Origin: Sulfurovum sp. TSL6 | Lineage (GTDB): Bacteria; Campylobacterota; Campylobacteria; Campylobacterales; Sulfurovaceae | Length of the DNA stretch: 64,000 bases | Direction: 5' to 3' | Assembly: GCF_019972115.1 (NCBI RefSeq) | Contig: NZ_BPFJ01000003.1 | Location: forward strand, 1 to 64,000 | In this document: positions 15,596-25,868 of the stretch, piece by piece | Layout: every line of letters starts with the position of its first letter | Numbering within the stretch: the stretch's first letter is position 1 | Program-made: the position numbers and the translations under genes | The notes under the pieces: model-generated | Database searches by the model: none | What the model was told of the DNA's origin: nothing | Seen by the model: the letters and a program-made list of their open reading frames with translations, nothing else

Positions 15596-16372
15596 TTAGA
15601 TTTTCTCTAAATACTTCAGTAACTGTTGATGCACTTTGCCATTGCTTGCGACAATACTTTTATCATCAAAATCAAATGGTTGATTGTTTACATTGCTGAT
15701 ATGCCCACCTGCTTCTTGCACGATCAAGATCCCTGCAGCCACATCCCAGGGTTTAAGATCAATCTCATAGAAGGCTTCTACCTTTCCTTGAGCAAGATAG
15801 CATAAATCAATAGATGCTGCACCTAGCCTGCGGATATCCTGAATATGTGGAAGCAGGTTAGTCATACAGTTGATCACCCACTGGTACTCAATACCGGCAT
15901 TGACCTTGGCATAAGGGAACCCTGTGGCGATCAGTGCATTTTGAAGCTTGCTTTGTGGGCTCACCTCAAGTCGTTTTCCATTACAATACGCACCCTCTCC
16001 ACGTACGGCCCAGAACAGTTCTTCTAAAATAGGGTTGTAGACTACAGCCAGTGTAGGCTTGCCTTGTTCCCAGACACCAAGCGAGATCGCAAGATGGGGG
16101 ATGCCGTGAACGAAGTTGGTAGTACCATCTATGGGGTCAACGTAGATGGCCTTATCATAGTGGTAGCTTCCGTGGTGACTCTCTTCTCCTACAAGGGTAT
16201 GGTCAGGAAATGCTTTTTGGAGTTGATCGAGAATAAAAGCTTCGGTTTTAAGATCAAATTCGGTGACAAGATCAACGACACCTTTATGGGTGACCTCCTT
16301 GTGAGAAGAGTAGCCTTCTTTTACGATTTTACCTGCTTCCAGTGCTATCTGTTTTAATGTATCTATATTCAT
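15596..16372 (-). CDS. suhB: inositol-1-monophosphatase family protein
   Basis: 258 residues, the normal size of the family. The two metal-binding motifs are clear: GEESHHG with DPIDGTTNFVHG (around residues 60-90), and the C-terminal motif LKPWDVAAGILIVQEAGG. These Mg-dependent enzymes hydrolyse inositol or similar sugar phosphates; the E. coli homologue SuhB also acts in rRNA transcription. The physiological substrate cannot be told from the sequence. It is divergent from the PqiA-like gene, whose start lies 27 bp away. Confidence 0.88.
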   Translation of the reverse strand: MNIDTLKQIALEAGKIVKEGYSSHKEVTHKGVVDLVTEFDLKTEAFILDQLQKAFPDHTLVGEESHHGSYHYDKAIYVDPIDGTTNFVHGIPHLAISLGVWEQGKPTLAVVYNPILEELFWAVRGEGAYCNGKRLEVSPQSKLQNALIATGFPYAKVNAGIEYQWVINCMTNLLPHIQDIRRLGAASIDLCYLAQGKVEAFYEIDLKPWDVAAGILIVQEAGGHISNVNNQPFDFDDKSIVASNGKVHQQLLKYLEKI

Positions 16373-16398
16373 AGGAATGATTATAGTATAATCTCTCT

Positions 16399-17217
16399 AT
16401 GAAAAAAAAGAAAATGATGCTGTTATTGTCCCTATTGGTGATCATCATGGGGTATTTTGGACTGCAAGCTTACTCACAGGCAAAGAAGTATGAGCAGAGT
16501 ACGCAAACACTTGTCATGGATAAAGAGATTTCAGCACAGGCTGAATATCAGGCAAAAAGTTGGGCGGAGCAATTCAGCTTGGGATACTATGAGAATGATA
16601 AACGGCTTTTACGAGAAGCAATTATCCATGTACAAAAAGAGCATCAATTAGAAGCAAAGCGTTATACCTTCTATGTGATGGCGATGCTTCTTTTAATTTT
16701 GATCAGTGCTTTTTTGACAGAGTTGAGACAGTTCACCTTTTTTGGCGGTTTAGCAGCATTAGTCGTGTTAACTTTTGGTCTCTTTACACCTCTGCTGACA
16801 GTGACGATCCATAAAGAGTTTGAGTATATTGGTGATGTCATACTCTCTTTTGAGTCTAAAAGTCTTTTGGGATCTGTTGTGAAATTATCGGAGAGTGGTG
16901 AGATTGCGGTAGCCTTTGTGATCCTCCTTTTTTCTATACTTATTCCACTCTTGAAAACGCTCTCTTTAATGTATGTATCGGTTGTGATGGAAAGTAAGTT
17001 TTCTCATGGTATCGTAAAGTTTTTCAAATGGGTTGGAAAATGGTCAATGCTGGATGTCTTTGTGGTGGCTACTTTGCTGGTTTATCTCACAAGCAGTGGT
17101 TCTGATGTCAGTCAGGCTGAGATACAGGTAGGGCTTTATTTCTTTTTGGCCTATGTGATCGTCTCTATGTTGGTGAGTTTGAGTGCTGATAGGATGTTGC
17201 AGAGGATGAAGGGTTAG
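16399..17217 (+). CDS. PqiA-like inner-membrane protein
   Basis: 272 residues. One N-terminal membrane helix (residues 7-25) is followed by a soluble, probably periplasmic stretch (26-88) and then about five membrane helices. The signature GKWSMLDVFVVATLL is the hallmark of paraquat-inducible protein A domains, and ILIPLLKTLSLM matches another conserved helix. PqiA/LetA proteins work with MCE proteins in lipid movement between membranes. No MCE gene is adjacent, and the cysteine-rich N-terminus of E. coli PqiA is absent, so only a family-level call is safe. Confidence 0.7.
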   Translation: MKKKKMMLLLSLLVIIMGYFGLQAYSQAKKYEQSTQTLVMDKEISAQAEYQAKSWAEQFSLGYYENDKRLLREAIIHVQKEHQLEAKRYTFYVMAMLLLILISAFLTELRQFTFFGGLAALVVLTFGLFTPLLTVTIHKEFEYIGDVILSFESKSLLGSVVKLSESGEIAVAFVILLFSILIPLLKTLSLMYVSVVMESKFSHGIVKFFKWVGKWSMLDVFVVATLLVYLTSSGSDVSQAEIQVGLYFFLAYVIVSMLVSLSADRMLQRMKG

Positions 17218-17354
17218 GGGCATCCCAGGAAGCATTTCTTACCCCCCCCCATACCTCCACTAAATTATTTAGTCAAATAACGAAATGTCTTTCTACAAAA
17301 ACTTAAAACTATTTAGTTTATACACCTGTAAATTTAGCAATATATACTTAATCT

Positions 17355-17747
17355 TCAAATTTCTGACAGATTAGGTAATTTAAATTTATTAGCGTGGGGT
17401 ACATATTCACGATGTTTAAATTGCTCTGAGCCTTTTTCTTGCAGCACTGAGATGACATCATTGGCAACGATTTTATTCTCATGATGGTAGAGATGTTCAT
17501 TTAATCCATTTGCAACAGAGTTGGCATCAACAAGTACAACTTTTGCATGAATTACATGGGTTTTTTTTGACCGTTATATCCCATAAAATCAGGGTTTCCT
17601 TTGGTATGACCAGAAATATTTAGAGCCAAATCTCTGCTATTGAAATAACTGTAATACGTTGAGTCAAATCAAGTAACCGAGCTAATTTGTAGTCGAATTC
17701 AAAAGTATCGCTGTCCTCATCTATAATGTTGTCAAAATACGTGATAG
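17355..17747 (-). pseudogene. decayed leftward gene remnant of unknown family
   Basis: The 660-bp gap 17218-17877 holds protein-like reading segments on the minus strand in different frames. They are ITYFDNIIDEDSDTFEFDYK... (17747 down to a stop at 17620), then DLALNISGHTKGNPDFMGYN... (ending near 17555), then VVLVDANSVANGLNEHLYHH... down to KLPNLSEI and a stop at 17355. Each is coherent, and the order is that of one protein broken by frameshifts. No start or export signal is visible and I do not recognise the family. The rest of the gap shows a run of nine C at 17242-17250 and A/T-rich sequence before 17878, probably holding that gene's promoter. Confidence 0.45.
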
Positions 17748-17877
17748 AGATTCTCCTCTATCAATCATCTTAAACTATATATATAAGAAAAATTCAAGTA
17801 AATTATATATTTTAATAATATTTTATAAGATTATTATGATAAAGTACCGGGATTAAAATTATAAAAAGGGATTATAT

Positions 17878-20196
17878 ATGTTTAAAACTGTACTACAAAC
17901 ACTACTATTTTTGCTTATATCACTCTTATTCTTAACAGGATGTGATGATATAAATGTAGCAACAAATATTCAAGAAGGCGTTTCGCTTACAAAAAATGAT
18001 CAAACTATCATATTTGAAACTGACCATGGTGATGCAAAAGATGTTCTTGATATTGATAAGAGAGTCTTGACCGTTAATGGTGTTGATAGAACAGATAATA
18101 CGGTAACAGAGAATGAAAATACCTGGAACTTCGGACCTCTTCGTGTTGTATATCAGCCTGTAGCACCACAACTTTTACCTGAAGGTAATGTACGCATTAT
18201 TCTGACCATACCTTCTAAAGATATATATCCTACAGCTTCTGACTTCTATACCAAAGAGCTACATATTTTTGTAGATACATTGGCACCAACAATAGAGCCG
18301 CTTACCCCGAATAATAATACAACTATTACTGATCCGTTAACTCCTTTTATTTTTGATATCCATGATAATATCAACGGAAGTGGTTTAGATGAAAGTTCGG
18401 TGAAAATAACTTTCACAGATACAAATACGAGCCATATGTTGGTTTTTGATGCAAATAGCAATACCTATAGATATTTACCATCTGTAACTGAACCGTTCGC
18501 GTTAGGCAATATTGCATTTACTGTTTATGCTAAAGATCAAATAGGCAATGACGCAAGCTTTGCAGGAACCGTAACCTTGATAGATGTTATACCTCCAGTA
18601 TTGACACTTAATGGTGAAGCCAATATCACTTTAGAACAAAATGAAAACTATGTAGAACTAGGAGCTACTGCTACGGATGATAGGGATGGTAATATCTCAG
18701 TAGAAATCTCTGGTAGTGTAGATACATCAAGAGAGGGAAGTTATGCACTAACATATACAGCAACAGATAGCAGTGGCAATAGTGCGAATGTGACACGTCT
18801 AGTTACTGTTAAGAATAAGGTCATAGGATTGACACTTACTGCTTCTCAAACTCACTTTGTCAGACAAAAAGACACTTTTTATGATGATTATATACCTGTG
18901 AATGCGTCAATCAAAGTTATGGGTTTATATAGTGATGGACATAGTGAAGAGGTGACAGATCAAGTAAAGTGGAATACTACTGAGGGAAAGATAGCTTTCT
19001 TTACAGATTATTTTAAGGCAGAAAAGGGGATATTTGTTGTCTCTGCATCACTTAATAATTTGATTTCTAATGAAATTACTATCAATGTAGAAGATGATAC
19101 AACAAGTCTCATACAGTATGAAATAGACCATGTGGTGGATAGCAATGATATCTGGGTAAATATAGCACTCAATCATAAACCGCTAGAGGATGTTCAATTA
19201 ACACTAAAACTTAGACCTGAAGACAGGGTAGCCTTTGAAGATGGTCTACTTAAGCAAAACTATACAATGGTATTCACTCCTGAAGATTGGGAGAAAGGGA
19301 TGAGAACACTTGATGTCCGTCTAAAAATATCAGATGCCAATATGAGCAATGAAATCATTATAGTCACTGATGATATTGTGAGTAATGATAACAACTATAG
19401 CGGGAAGAATCCCGTAGATATCCATATAAATAGAGAAGCTTCTTTAGCAAAACTCATTGCGCCTTCATTACAAGCAAGAAGAGGAGCTATACGAGGTGTA
19501 CCTATAAAATTTAGAGTTACTTCTGTGACACCAGGGCTGGAATATAGCCTTGTCAATCCACCTGAGGGGATGAAAGTAATAGGCCAAACATCTATAGAAA
19601 ACACAGAGATTTATGGGATAGATGTCTTGTGGGATGTGCCAATGGATGCAGAAGAAGGTAAGATTCATGTTATTACAGCTAGAGCAACTGACACTAAAGG
19701 TAGACAAAGTACTATTGACTTCCAAATAAAAGTACCTACCACAAGCCTTATAGCTATAGAGATAGTAAGCAATGAACTTAGAGTAACAGATAAAAGATCT
19801 GCATTGTATGGTATGAAGATGAAGGGGCATAATGGAGAGGATATAAGTACGCTTAGACTCCGTTCTGTTGATTATAAGGATGTATGGAAACATTATGCGG
19901 AGCCGCTAGATGCAAATAAAGAAATAGAGCATATAGTTTTTGTCATTGACAATATGCCAGAAATGATAGATATTAAATTCCCATCGTATATGGATACTTT
20001 TGAAAAACGGATTAATATTGGTGCAGGATTTGATAGATATTCAGAAAATTGTCTAATGACTGAAGATTGCTGGAATTGGAGAAATGGAAGTAGTTATTTG
20101 TATGAAAATACTAATGGTGTATCTATTCCTCATAAGTATAAAGGTGAAATTAACGGCTCTAAAGTTTTTATATTCACTATCAATGAAAACTTATAA
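17878..20196 (+). CDS. large lipoprotein with Ig-like (DUF5011) domain
   Basis: 772 residues. A lipoprotein signal is present (hydrophobic run ending LFLTGC, Cys 22). The protein is acidic and beta-rich. Residues ~95-235 read as Ig-like/Big domains (FVDTLAPTIEPLTPNN; AKDQIGNDASFAGTVTL). Residues ~238-312 are a clear DUF5011 domain (ELGATATDDRDGNIS, TYTATDSSGNSANVTR). Later parts resemble further Ig-like folds (VTSVTPGLEYSLVNPPEG). The C-terminus has DCWNWRNGSS and no sorting tail. Such proteins are usually surface-exposed adhesion or scaffold proteins. The next gene begins 12 nt after its stop and also carries a DUF5011 domain, so they form an operon and probably work together. The region looks richer in A+T than the housekeeping genes before it. 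Confidence 0.7.
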   Translation: MFKTVLQTLLFLLISLLFLTGCDDINVATNIQEGVSLTKNDQTIIFETDHGDAKDVLDIDKRVLTVNGVDRTDNTVTENENTWNFGPLRVVYQPVAPQLLPEGNVRIILTIPSKDIYPTASDFYTKELHIFVDTLAPTIEPLTPNNNTTITDPLTPFIFDIHDNINGSGLDESSVKITFTDTNTSHMLVFDANSNTYRYLPSVTEPFALGNIAFTVYAKDQIGNDASFAGTVTLIDVIPPVLTLNGEANITLEQNENYVELGATATDDRDGNISVEISGSVDTSREGSYALTYTATDSSGNSANVTRLVTVKNKVIGLTLTASQTHFVRQKDTFYDDYIPVNASIKVMGLYSDGHSEEVTDQVKWNTTEGKIAFFTDYFKAEKGIFVVSASLNNLISNEITINVEDDTTSLIQYEIDHVVDSNDIWVNIALNHKPLEDVQLTLKLRPEDRVAFEDGLLKQNYTMVFTPEDWEKGMRTLDVRLKISDANMSNEIIIVTDDIVSNDNNYSGKNPVDIHINREASLAKLIAPSLQARRGAIRGVPIKFRVTSVTPGLEYSLVNPPEGMKVIGQTSIENTEIYGIDVLWDVPMDAEEGKIHVITARATDTKGRQSTIDFQIKVPTTSLIAIEIVSNELRVTDKRSALYGMKMKGHNGEDISTLRLRSVDYKDVWKHYAEPLDANKEIEHIVFVIDNMPEMIDIKFPSYMDTFEKRINIGAGFDRYSENCLMTEDCWNWRNGSSYLYENTNGVSIPHKYKGEINGSKVFIFTINENL

Positions 20197-20208
20197 GGAG
20201 ATATGAAT

Positions 20209-23200
20209 ATGTTTTATTTTATAAAAAGAATTTTGTTTGCTCTTCTTTTAATTAATTTTGCTGAAGCAGAGGATTGTATTTCTGATACTTCTGTTTATAG
20301 TTGTAATACAATCATAAATGACAAAACAGGAAAATCTACAGGTGGAATTAACTGTAAAGTTCCAAATATGCCGAATATGAATATTTTTGCTAATGATGTA
20401 TTTGATAGACAAGGAAATTTAAAATCCTATTTTGGTACAGGGGCAACTGTCTGTCATGTTTTAGGATGGCTGAATGAGGGTGCATCAAATCTTTCTAAAG
20501 TTACAGGGATGCAAGTAGATATTCGAGATGAACTAACATTAAATATTCACCATATTCCAGGGTCTGTTGGTGGGCAAACAGGAGGGCTAGAGAATCTAGA
20601 ACTTGACAGTGATGCTTTTGCTGGATATGGATTGGGGACTCCTAAATTAAAATATCAGCCTGATGGGAATCGTTTTGCCTCGCACATGAATACTATTGTA
20701 GTACACGAGTTTTTCCATATTATACAAGGTATAGTCAAGACGAAATATATTTATGAACATTTTGATGATGATGAATTTGAGGGTGATCGAGGATGGCTTC
20801 TGGAAGGATCAGCTAGAATGTTTGAAGATATTGTTTATGATGCAGATAATCCATATGCAGAACCAGGCTTTAGCCCTATGTATGAGGGCGATGATATTGA
20901 GGATATCTTGAGTGATATAATCTCACATAGTACTCGGTATAAAACTTTTATGTTCTGGAAGTTACTTCAGGGACATTGCCAACTTGATTTTTATAAGATG
21001 CTTGGAGACCCATTCAGAAATTTCAATGATGTTGCACAAAGTTGTAGTACTGTACCAGATGTTTATAATGATAAATTAGCAGGAGCATTTGTCCTGTATA
21101 ATTGGGCAATGATCCTTCATAATGATTTGAGCCTAATAGAAGGTGATGAACTTTCTTATATTCCAGGAATCAAGAAGAAAGTAACAAAGATGCATAAACC
21201 AGATTTCAAATCTCATTTAGACTTGAAAACTATGGTAGATAGTAAACTTCCAAAGTTTTCGGCAAAATCATTTCTTCTTACTCAGGAAACTATATCTGAT
21301 GCTTGTGCTGATATTAATTTAACGCTTAATGCAACAGGGGATTTGAAACTTGTGGCGGTAAGAGTGAGTGACAATGGTAGTAAGGATATATCAAATAATT
21401 TCATGATGCAAACCAATGACACTCCATATATACTAACCGATGAAGATAAAAAAGGTGATTTGTTTATCACTATTACTAATACAACTGCGCAAGACATAGC
21501 TATAGATAAGTTTCAGTTAGACAAAGAGAATGGAGAAGACACGCCTGTAACAACAATTGATGGCGCTATTGAAACCACTATAAGTTGGTCACAGTCTTGT
21601 GATATCAATATGGATTTAACGTTAGAGGGAAATAATGTTATTCAAGATGTAAAGGATGTAGAATATAGTGGCATAGAGCATGCCTATGTACCGACAGAGG
21701 GGCATATTTACCCAAATACAAGGTATACAGCTTCTGCAACAGGTGAGAAACGTGAAAAAAGTGTGCTAGAAGAGAGTAAACTTGAAGAGAACCCTGTTGA
21801 TATTTATGCTATTGTAAAAACTCCAGGCGGAAGTAAATTTAAACATTATCAGGCGCATAATTTTGGACAATTGAACCTAGGTGAATTTGCAGTTATAGAA
21901 GTAAAAAGCAAACGAATCGAAAGTAGTTATACTTCAAGTGGTGGAAGTAGTGGAAGTAGTGGTGGAAGTAGTGGTGGCGGTACCTCTGTGCGGACATATG
22001 ATGAGTGTATTGACTCAGAAAAGAAGTATACCTGTCAATGTGTACCCTGTGAGTACATCATTTACGGGTTAGAAAACACAGTGCAATATGGTCCAATAGG
22101 AGATGCAGAAGTCGAAATAATACGTGCAGATACATATGGGAATACGAATCAAGTTGTGTATAGAGGCAGCACAAGTAATGAAGAGGATCTTTTTAAGTCA
22201 GGGATTATTAAATTTACAAAAGATGATTATACTAAATTTGAAGATGAAGTGTACTATGTGGTAGATGCGAAAGGCGGATCTGACCTCGATAGAGATGATG
22301 ACCTTGTCAAAGATGATACCTCTACCCCTAATAATGGTACTATTCATGCAATTATTAAAGGTAGCGACCTAAAAACAGTTTCATTTAGAGTGAATGCTTT
22401 AACTGAAGCAATTTATCAAGTCAGTGGAGACTTATTGGGGGTCAACTATGATGCCGATAAATTACAGGGTAAATTAGCTACAGCAGCGAAAAAACTTTTT
22501 AAAGAAAAAACGTTTATCTTTAACAATGAATTAGAAATTAATTACCATGATGTACTTCTTTGGACACCAGGTGTGGATAAGAAAAAACTCTTTAAGCCTT
22601 ACGATACCTTTGTGGAGCCTATAGTTGTCAAAACATATGCAGATGAAGACCGTGTAAAAGAGAGTTATAGACTCATTTATGAAAAGTTAGATACGGATGC
22701 CCCACAACTTACGCCATTGGCACTAGAAATACCACATACAATACCAAACAACAGCATCATCGGGAAAGTTTCGATAGAGAGTGAAGGAATAAGCGGCATA
22801 GACCACATAGAACTTCATGGAGATGCAAACAGTACATTTAGTATAGATAAAGAAGGTTTAGTTAAAGTTGTAGATGCCTCAGCATTGATTCTAGATGCTG
22901 TATACAAGCTAGATATGGTAGCAGTGGGTTTAGATGGAAAACGTAGTATCAGTATGGAACTGATTGTTAAAGTTATAGAGGGTGTACCTTTGGCTGATCC
23001 TAATGCTACGGTACCTATGTTAGAAAGTGTAGTGCTTAATGATATCCTGGAAAATAGTCCTGCCGGCACGCCAGTTGGACAAGCCAACTTTGTAGATACT
23101 TCTTTAAATATTGTAAGCTATAGGCTAAGCGGAGAAGATAATAGCTCTTTTTCTATAGACAATACAGGAGAAATAACAGTTGCAAATGGTGCAGACATTG

Positions 23201-25569
23201 ACTATGAAAAGTCAGATACATATACTGTTAAGGTATCTGCCATTAATGAAGCTGGTAATGAGAGTTTCCCTGTGTCTCTCTCTTTTAACGTAATTAATGA
23301 GATAGATACACCATTGCACGATTTAGTGTACTTGACACATCTTTCTGAAAATGTACTTATAGGTACAGTTGTAGGAAAAATAGTCAAACTTAGAGAAGGA
23401 AGAAGTCCTATTACCTCTTTTGATATACTTAACCCTAACGTACCGTTTGCTATAGATGTAAATGGTACTATCCGTACAACAGGGTATATTAACTATGAAG
23501 ATGTAGATGAATACAATCTGCTTGCTATTGCAAAAACAGATAGTGGAAATGGTAATAAAGTTGACCTCCAGATACTTATCACTGATATTTACCCTGAAAC
23601 AGGAAAACCAAGCATACAGCCATTTACTGCAACCATAGATGAAAACAGTTATGCTGGTATAGAAGTAGGTCAACTAGATATCAACCAGGGTGCAAGTCCA
23701 GTAGAGCTTATAGAGTTGCGCGGCACTGGGCACTCTAACTTTACTGTAGATGTCAATGGAACTATTGTGGTAACCGATAATGCAACATTGGATTATGAAG
23801 AAAAAAATACATATGCCTTACAGGCTATAGCGCATAATGCAAATGGAAGTAGTGTATTGGTTTCTGTTGATATAACTTTAAATAATCTTAGTGACGAAGC
23901 TGCAACGTTGAAAGATTTGACAAAAAATATTGAAGAAAATATTGTTGAAGGTACAATTGTTGGTAGTGTTGATATTGTCAATATGGGGGAAAGTGAAATA
24001 GAGTACTTTGAATTAATTGGTGAAGGGAATAATAGTTTTGTTATTGATAATTTAGGTGTGATACGTGTTGCAAATTCTGCCATTTTAGACTTTGAAAATC
24101 AAAATATTTTTGAACTTCAGGTAGTTGCACATAGTAGTACAGGAGCCAGTCTCCCTGTTGCGATGAATATTTATTTAAAAAATATACCAGAGCATGTGCC
24201 TATTCTTAAACCATTGATTGCTACTGTCGAAGAAGAATCACCACTTGGTACTATAGTGGGGCGAGTAGAAGAAGAAATTGGTGGTGATAGCCCTATACTC
24301 TCATATGAATTAAACAATACAAGTGTATTTATAGTTACATCGTCAGGGGAAATCATCCTTAATACCCCATTGGATGCAAGTAAAAAAGATTTTTATGAGC
24401 TCGGTATGACTGCTACAAATTCAGCAGGGGTAAGTGCACCCGTAAGCATTAAATTTAATATTTCTATACCTGATGTGATTGCTCCTGTCATTGAATTGAT
24501 TGGTCCTAGTACTTTATCTATTGTTGAAGGATCCATTTATAATGATTTGGGAGCCAGAGCTACGGACAATATTGATGGAGATATAACAAGTAAAATAAAT
24601 GTGGATAATCCCGTAGATACTAGTGCTCCTGTAGGAACAAACTTTATAATCAGATATAATGTTGAGGATCTTGCCGGAAATGTGGCTGCAGAACTTACTC
24701 GGAGTGTTATCATTGTGAGAGATCTAAATATCAATCTTCAGGATTGGAAAGCAAATGGAGATGGTAATTGGGTATTACAGGAAGATAATAGGAGTGTATT
24801 GCAAACGTTAAATGCTAATCCTACAATTTTTCATAATAACGTCAATAGTCAGAGTGAAGTCTTTGAATTAACTGGTGGAATAACAGTCAAAACGACAGGA
24901 GACGATGATTTTATTGGTTTTGTCTTAGGCTATAATGATGGAGATCTTGTTCGTGATGATGTGGATTATTTACTTATAGACTGGAAACAAGCTGATCAGA
25001 CTGATGGAAAAAAAGGTTTAGCCATTTCTAGAGTTACTGGGCCTATCACACCAGGGGCTTGGGCACATAACGCTACTGAAGGAGTAACTGAACTTCAAAG
25101 AGGGAAAACATTAGGTAATATTGGATGGAAAGATAATACTGAATATATCTTCAAAATCATTTATACAGAATCACTGGTTGAAGTATATATTAATGATGTA
25201 AAAGAATTAAACATTACAGGAACATATCCTGATGGTGCATATGGTTTCTATAACTATAGCCAAGGAGAAGTATTATATTCAGCACTATTTGCAGAGAATA
25301 CTACTGCAATACATCTTGTTGCCAATGCGGGGATTGATAAGAGTGTAGCATTTGGGAGTGAAGTAATATTAGATGCTTCTGGGAGTACGAGTACAAATCA
25401 AATTATTTCATATAGATGGCTAGAAGATGGTGTGCTATTAGGGAGTGAAGAAATTGTTATTATGGATAGTTTTTCTGTAGGTGAACACAATATTACATTA
25501 AGTATAGAAGACATTGAAGGGAATACTGATATCGATCATGTAAACATACTAATTACAAATAGCTTATAG
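20209..25569 (+). CDS. giant surface protein: gluzincin metallopeptidase with cadherin-like repeats
   Basis: 1786 residues from ATG 20209 (AAGGAG 8 nt upstream; the in-frame ATG at 20203 is only 2 nt away). Signal peptide to about AEA-EDC. The N-terminal domain has HEFFH (166-170) and WLLEGSA with glutamate at 199, the gluzincin pattern in which two His and the later Glu bind zinc. A Ser/Gly linker lies near residues 577-590, followed by a CxC/CxxC cluster (YTCQCVPCEY). Residues ~830-1420 hold five or six cadherin-like repeats (FSIDNTGEITVANG, FVIDNLGVIRVANS). Then come a DUF5011 domain (~1427-1505), a thrombospondin C-terminal-like domain (DDFIGFVLGYND, DYLLIDWKQAD) and a PKD domain (ANAGIDKSVAFGSEVILDAS). 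No C-terminal anchor is seen. It is probably secreted or surface-held; the substrate is unknown. Confidence 0.7.
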   Translation: MFYFIKRILFALLLINFAEAEDCISDTSVYSCNTIINDKTGKSTGGINCKVPNMPNMNIFANDVFDRQGNLKSYFGTGATVCHVLGWLNEGASNLSKVTGMQVDIRDELTLNIHHIPGSVGGQTGGLENLELDSDAFAGYGLGTPKLKYQPDGNRFASHMNTIVVHEFFHIIQGIVKTKYIYEHFDDDEFEGDRGWLLEGSARMFEDIVYDADNPYAEPGFSPMYEGDDIEDILSDIISHSTRYKTFMFWKLLQGHCQLDFYKMLGDPFRNFNDVAQSCSTVPDVYNDKLAGAFVLYNWAMILHNDLSLIEGDELSYIPGIKKKVTKMHKPDFKSHLDLKTMVDSKLPKFSAKSFLLTQETISDACADINLTLNATGDLKLVAVRVSDNGSKDISNNFMMQTNDTPYILTDEDKKGDLFITITNTTAQDIAIDKFQLDKENGEDTPVTTIDGAIETTISWSQSCDINMDLTLEGNNVIQDVKDVEYSGIEHAYVPTEGHIYPNTRYTASATGEKREKSVLEESKLEENPVDIYAIVKTPGGSKFKHYQAHNFGQLNLGEFAVIEVKSKRIESSYTSSGGSSGSSGGSSGGGTSVRTYDECIDSEKKYTCQCVPCEYIIYGLENTVQYGPIGDAEVEIIRADTYGNTNQVVYRGSTSNEEDLFKSGIIKFTKDDYTKFEDEVYYVVDAKGGSDLDRDDDLVKDDTSTPNNGTIHAIIKGSDLKTVSFRVNALTEAIYQVSGDLLGVNYDADKLQGKLATAAKKLFKEKTFIFNNELEINYHDVLLWTPGVDKKKLFKPYDTFVEPIVVKTYADEDRVKESYRLIYEKLDTDAPQLTPLALEIPHTIPNNSIIGKVSIESEGISGIDHIELHGDANSTFSIDKEGLVKVVDASALILDAVYKLDMVAVGLDGKRSISMELIVKVIEGVPLADPNATVPMLESVVLNDILENSPAGTPVGQANFVDTSLNIVSYRLSGEDNSSFSIDNTGEITVANGADIDYEKSDTYTVKVSAINEAGNESFPVSLSFNVINEIDTPLHDLVYLTHLSENVLIGTVVGKIVKLREGRSPITSFDILNPNVPFAIDVNGTIRTTGYINYEDVDEYNLLAIAKTDSGNGNKVDLQILITDIYPETGKPSIQPFTATIDENSYAGIEVGQLDINQGASPVELIELRGTGHSNFTVDVNGTIVVTDNATLDYEEKNTYALQAIAHNANGSSVLVSVDITLNNLSDEAATLKDLTKNIEENIVEGTIVGSVDIVNMGESEIEYFELIGEGNNSFVIDNLGVIRVANSAILDFENQNIFELQVVAHSSTGASLPVAMNIYLKNIPEHVPILKPLIATVEEESPLGTIVGRVEEEIGGDSPILSYELNNTSVFIVTSSGEIILNTPLDASKKDFYELGMTATNSAGVSAPVSIKFNISIPDVIAPVIELIGPSTLSIVEGSIYNDLGARATDNIDGDITSKINVDNPVDTSAPVGTNFIIRYNVEDLAGNVAAELTRSVIIVRDLNINLQDWKANGDGNWVLQEDNRSVLQTLNANPTIFHNNVNSQSEVFELTGGITVKTTGDDDFIGFVLGYNDGDLVRDDVDYLLIDWKQADQTDGKKGLAISRVTGPITPGAWAHNATEGVTELQRGKTLGNIGWKDNTEYIFKIIYTESLVEVYINDVKELNITGTYPDGAYGFYNYSQGEVLYSALFAENTTAIHLVANAGIDKSVAFGSEVILDASGSTSTNQIISYRWLEDGVLLGSEEIVIMDSFSVGEHNITLSIEDIEGNTDIDHVNILITNSL

Positions 25570-25580
25570 GATACGGTGAA

Positions 25581-25850
25581 TTAAATCACCATATCCACAT
25601 CATCATGATCCTGACAGTATTTGAAGATACGATTTCTCTCTTCTTCTGTCTCTACAACACAGCTGGCGTTATAGGTATGGAACTTACCTGTCCGTGAAGA
25701 GTTTCCTAAAGAGCAAAGGTGTTCTTTTTCTCCCATCGCTTCTTTGATACATTTTAAGAGTGCTTCCTTGTCTCTCCCTATGAGCTTAAATCCCCATTGG
25801 GTAGGATACTCTATCTTCGGTTTTTCTGGTGTTTTGTCGTCTAAAATCAT
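25581..25850 (-). CDS. DUF493 (YbeD-like) protein
   Basis: 89 residues, one small alpha/beta domain of the DUF493/UPF0250 family. Supporting segments are YPTQWGFKLIGRD at the start, the central HTYNASCVVETEEER, and the ending DHDDVDMVI. YbeD-type proteins resemble ACT-like regulatory folds; no function is established. The gene lies 18 bp downstream of moaC on the same strand and is likely co-transcribed. Confidence 0.75.
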   Translation of the reverse strand: MILDDKTPEKPKIEYPTQWGFKLIGRDKEALLKCIKEAMGEKEHLCSLGNSSRTGKFHTYNASCVVETEEERNRIFKYCQDHDDVDMVI

Positions 25851-25868
25851 AGGTTCTCCTTTGTAAAC

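Noticed and set aside
17242-17250. Run of nine C, considered as a phase-variation tract
   Set aside because: It lies between the end of the PqiA-like gene and a decayed gene; no intact reading frame or promoter spacing depends on it.
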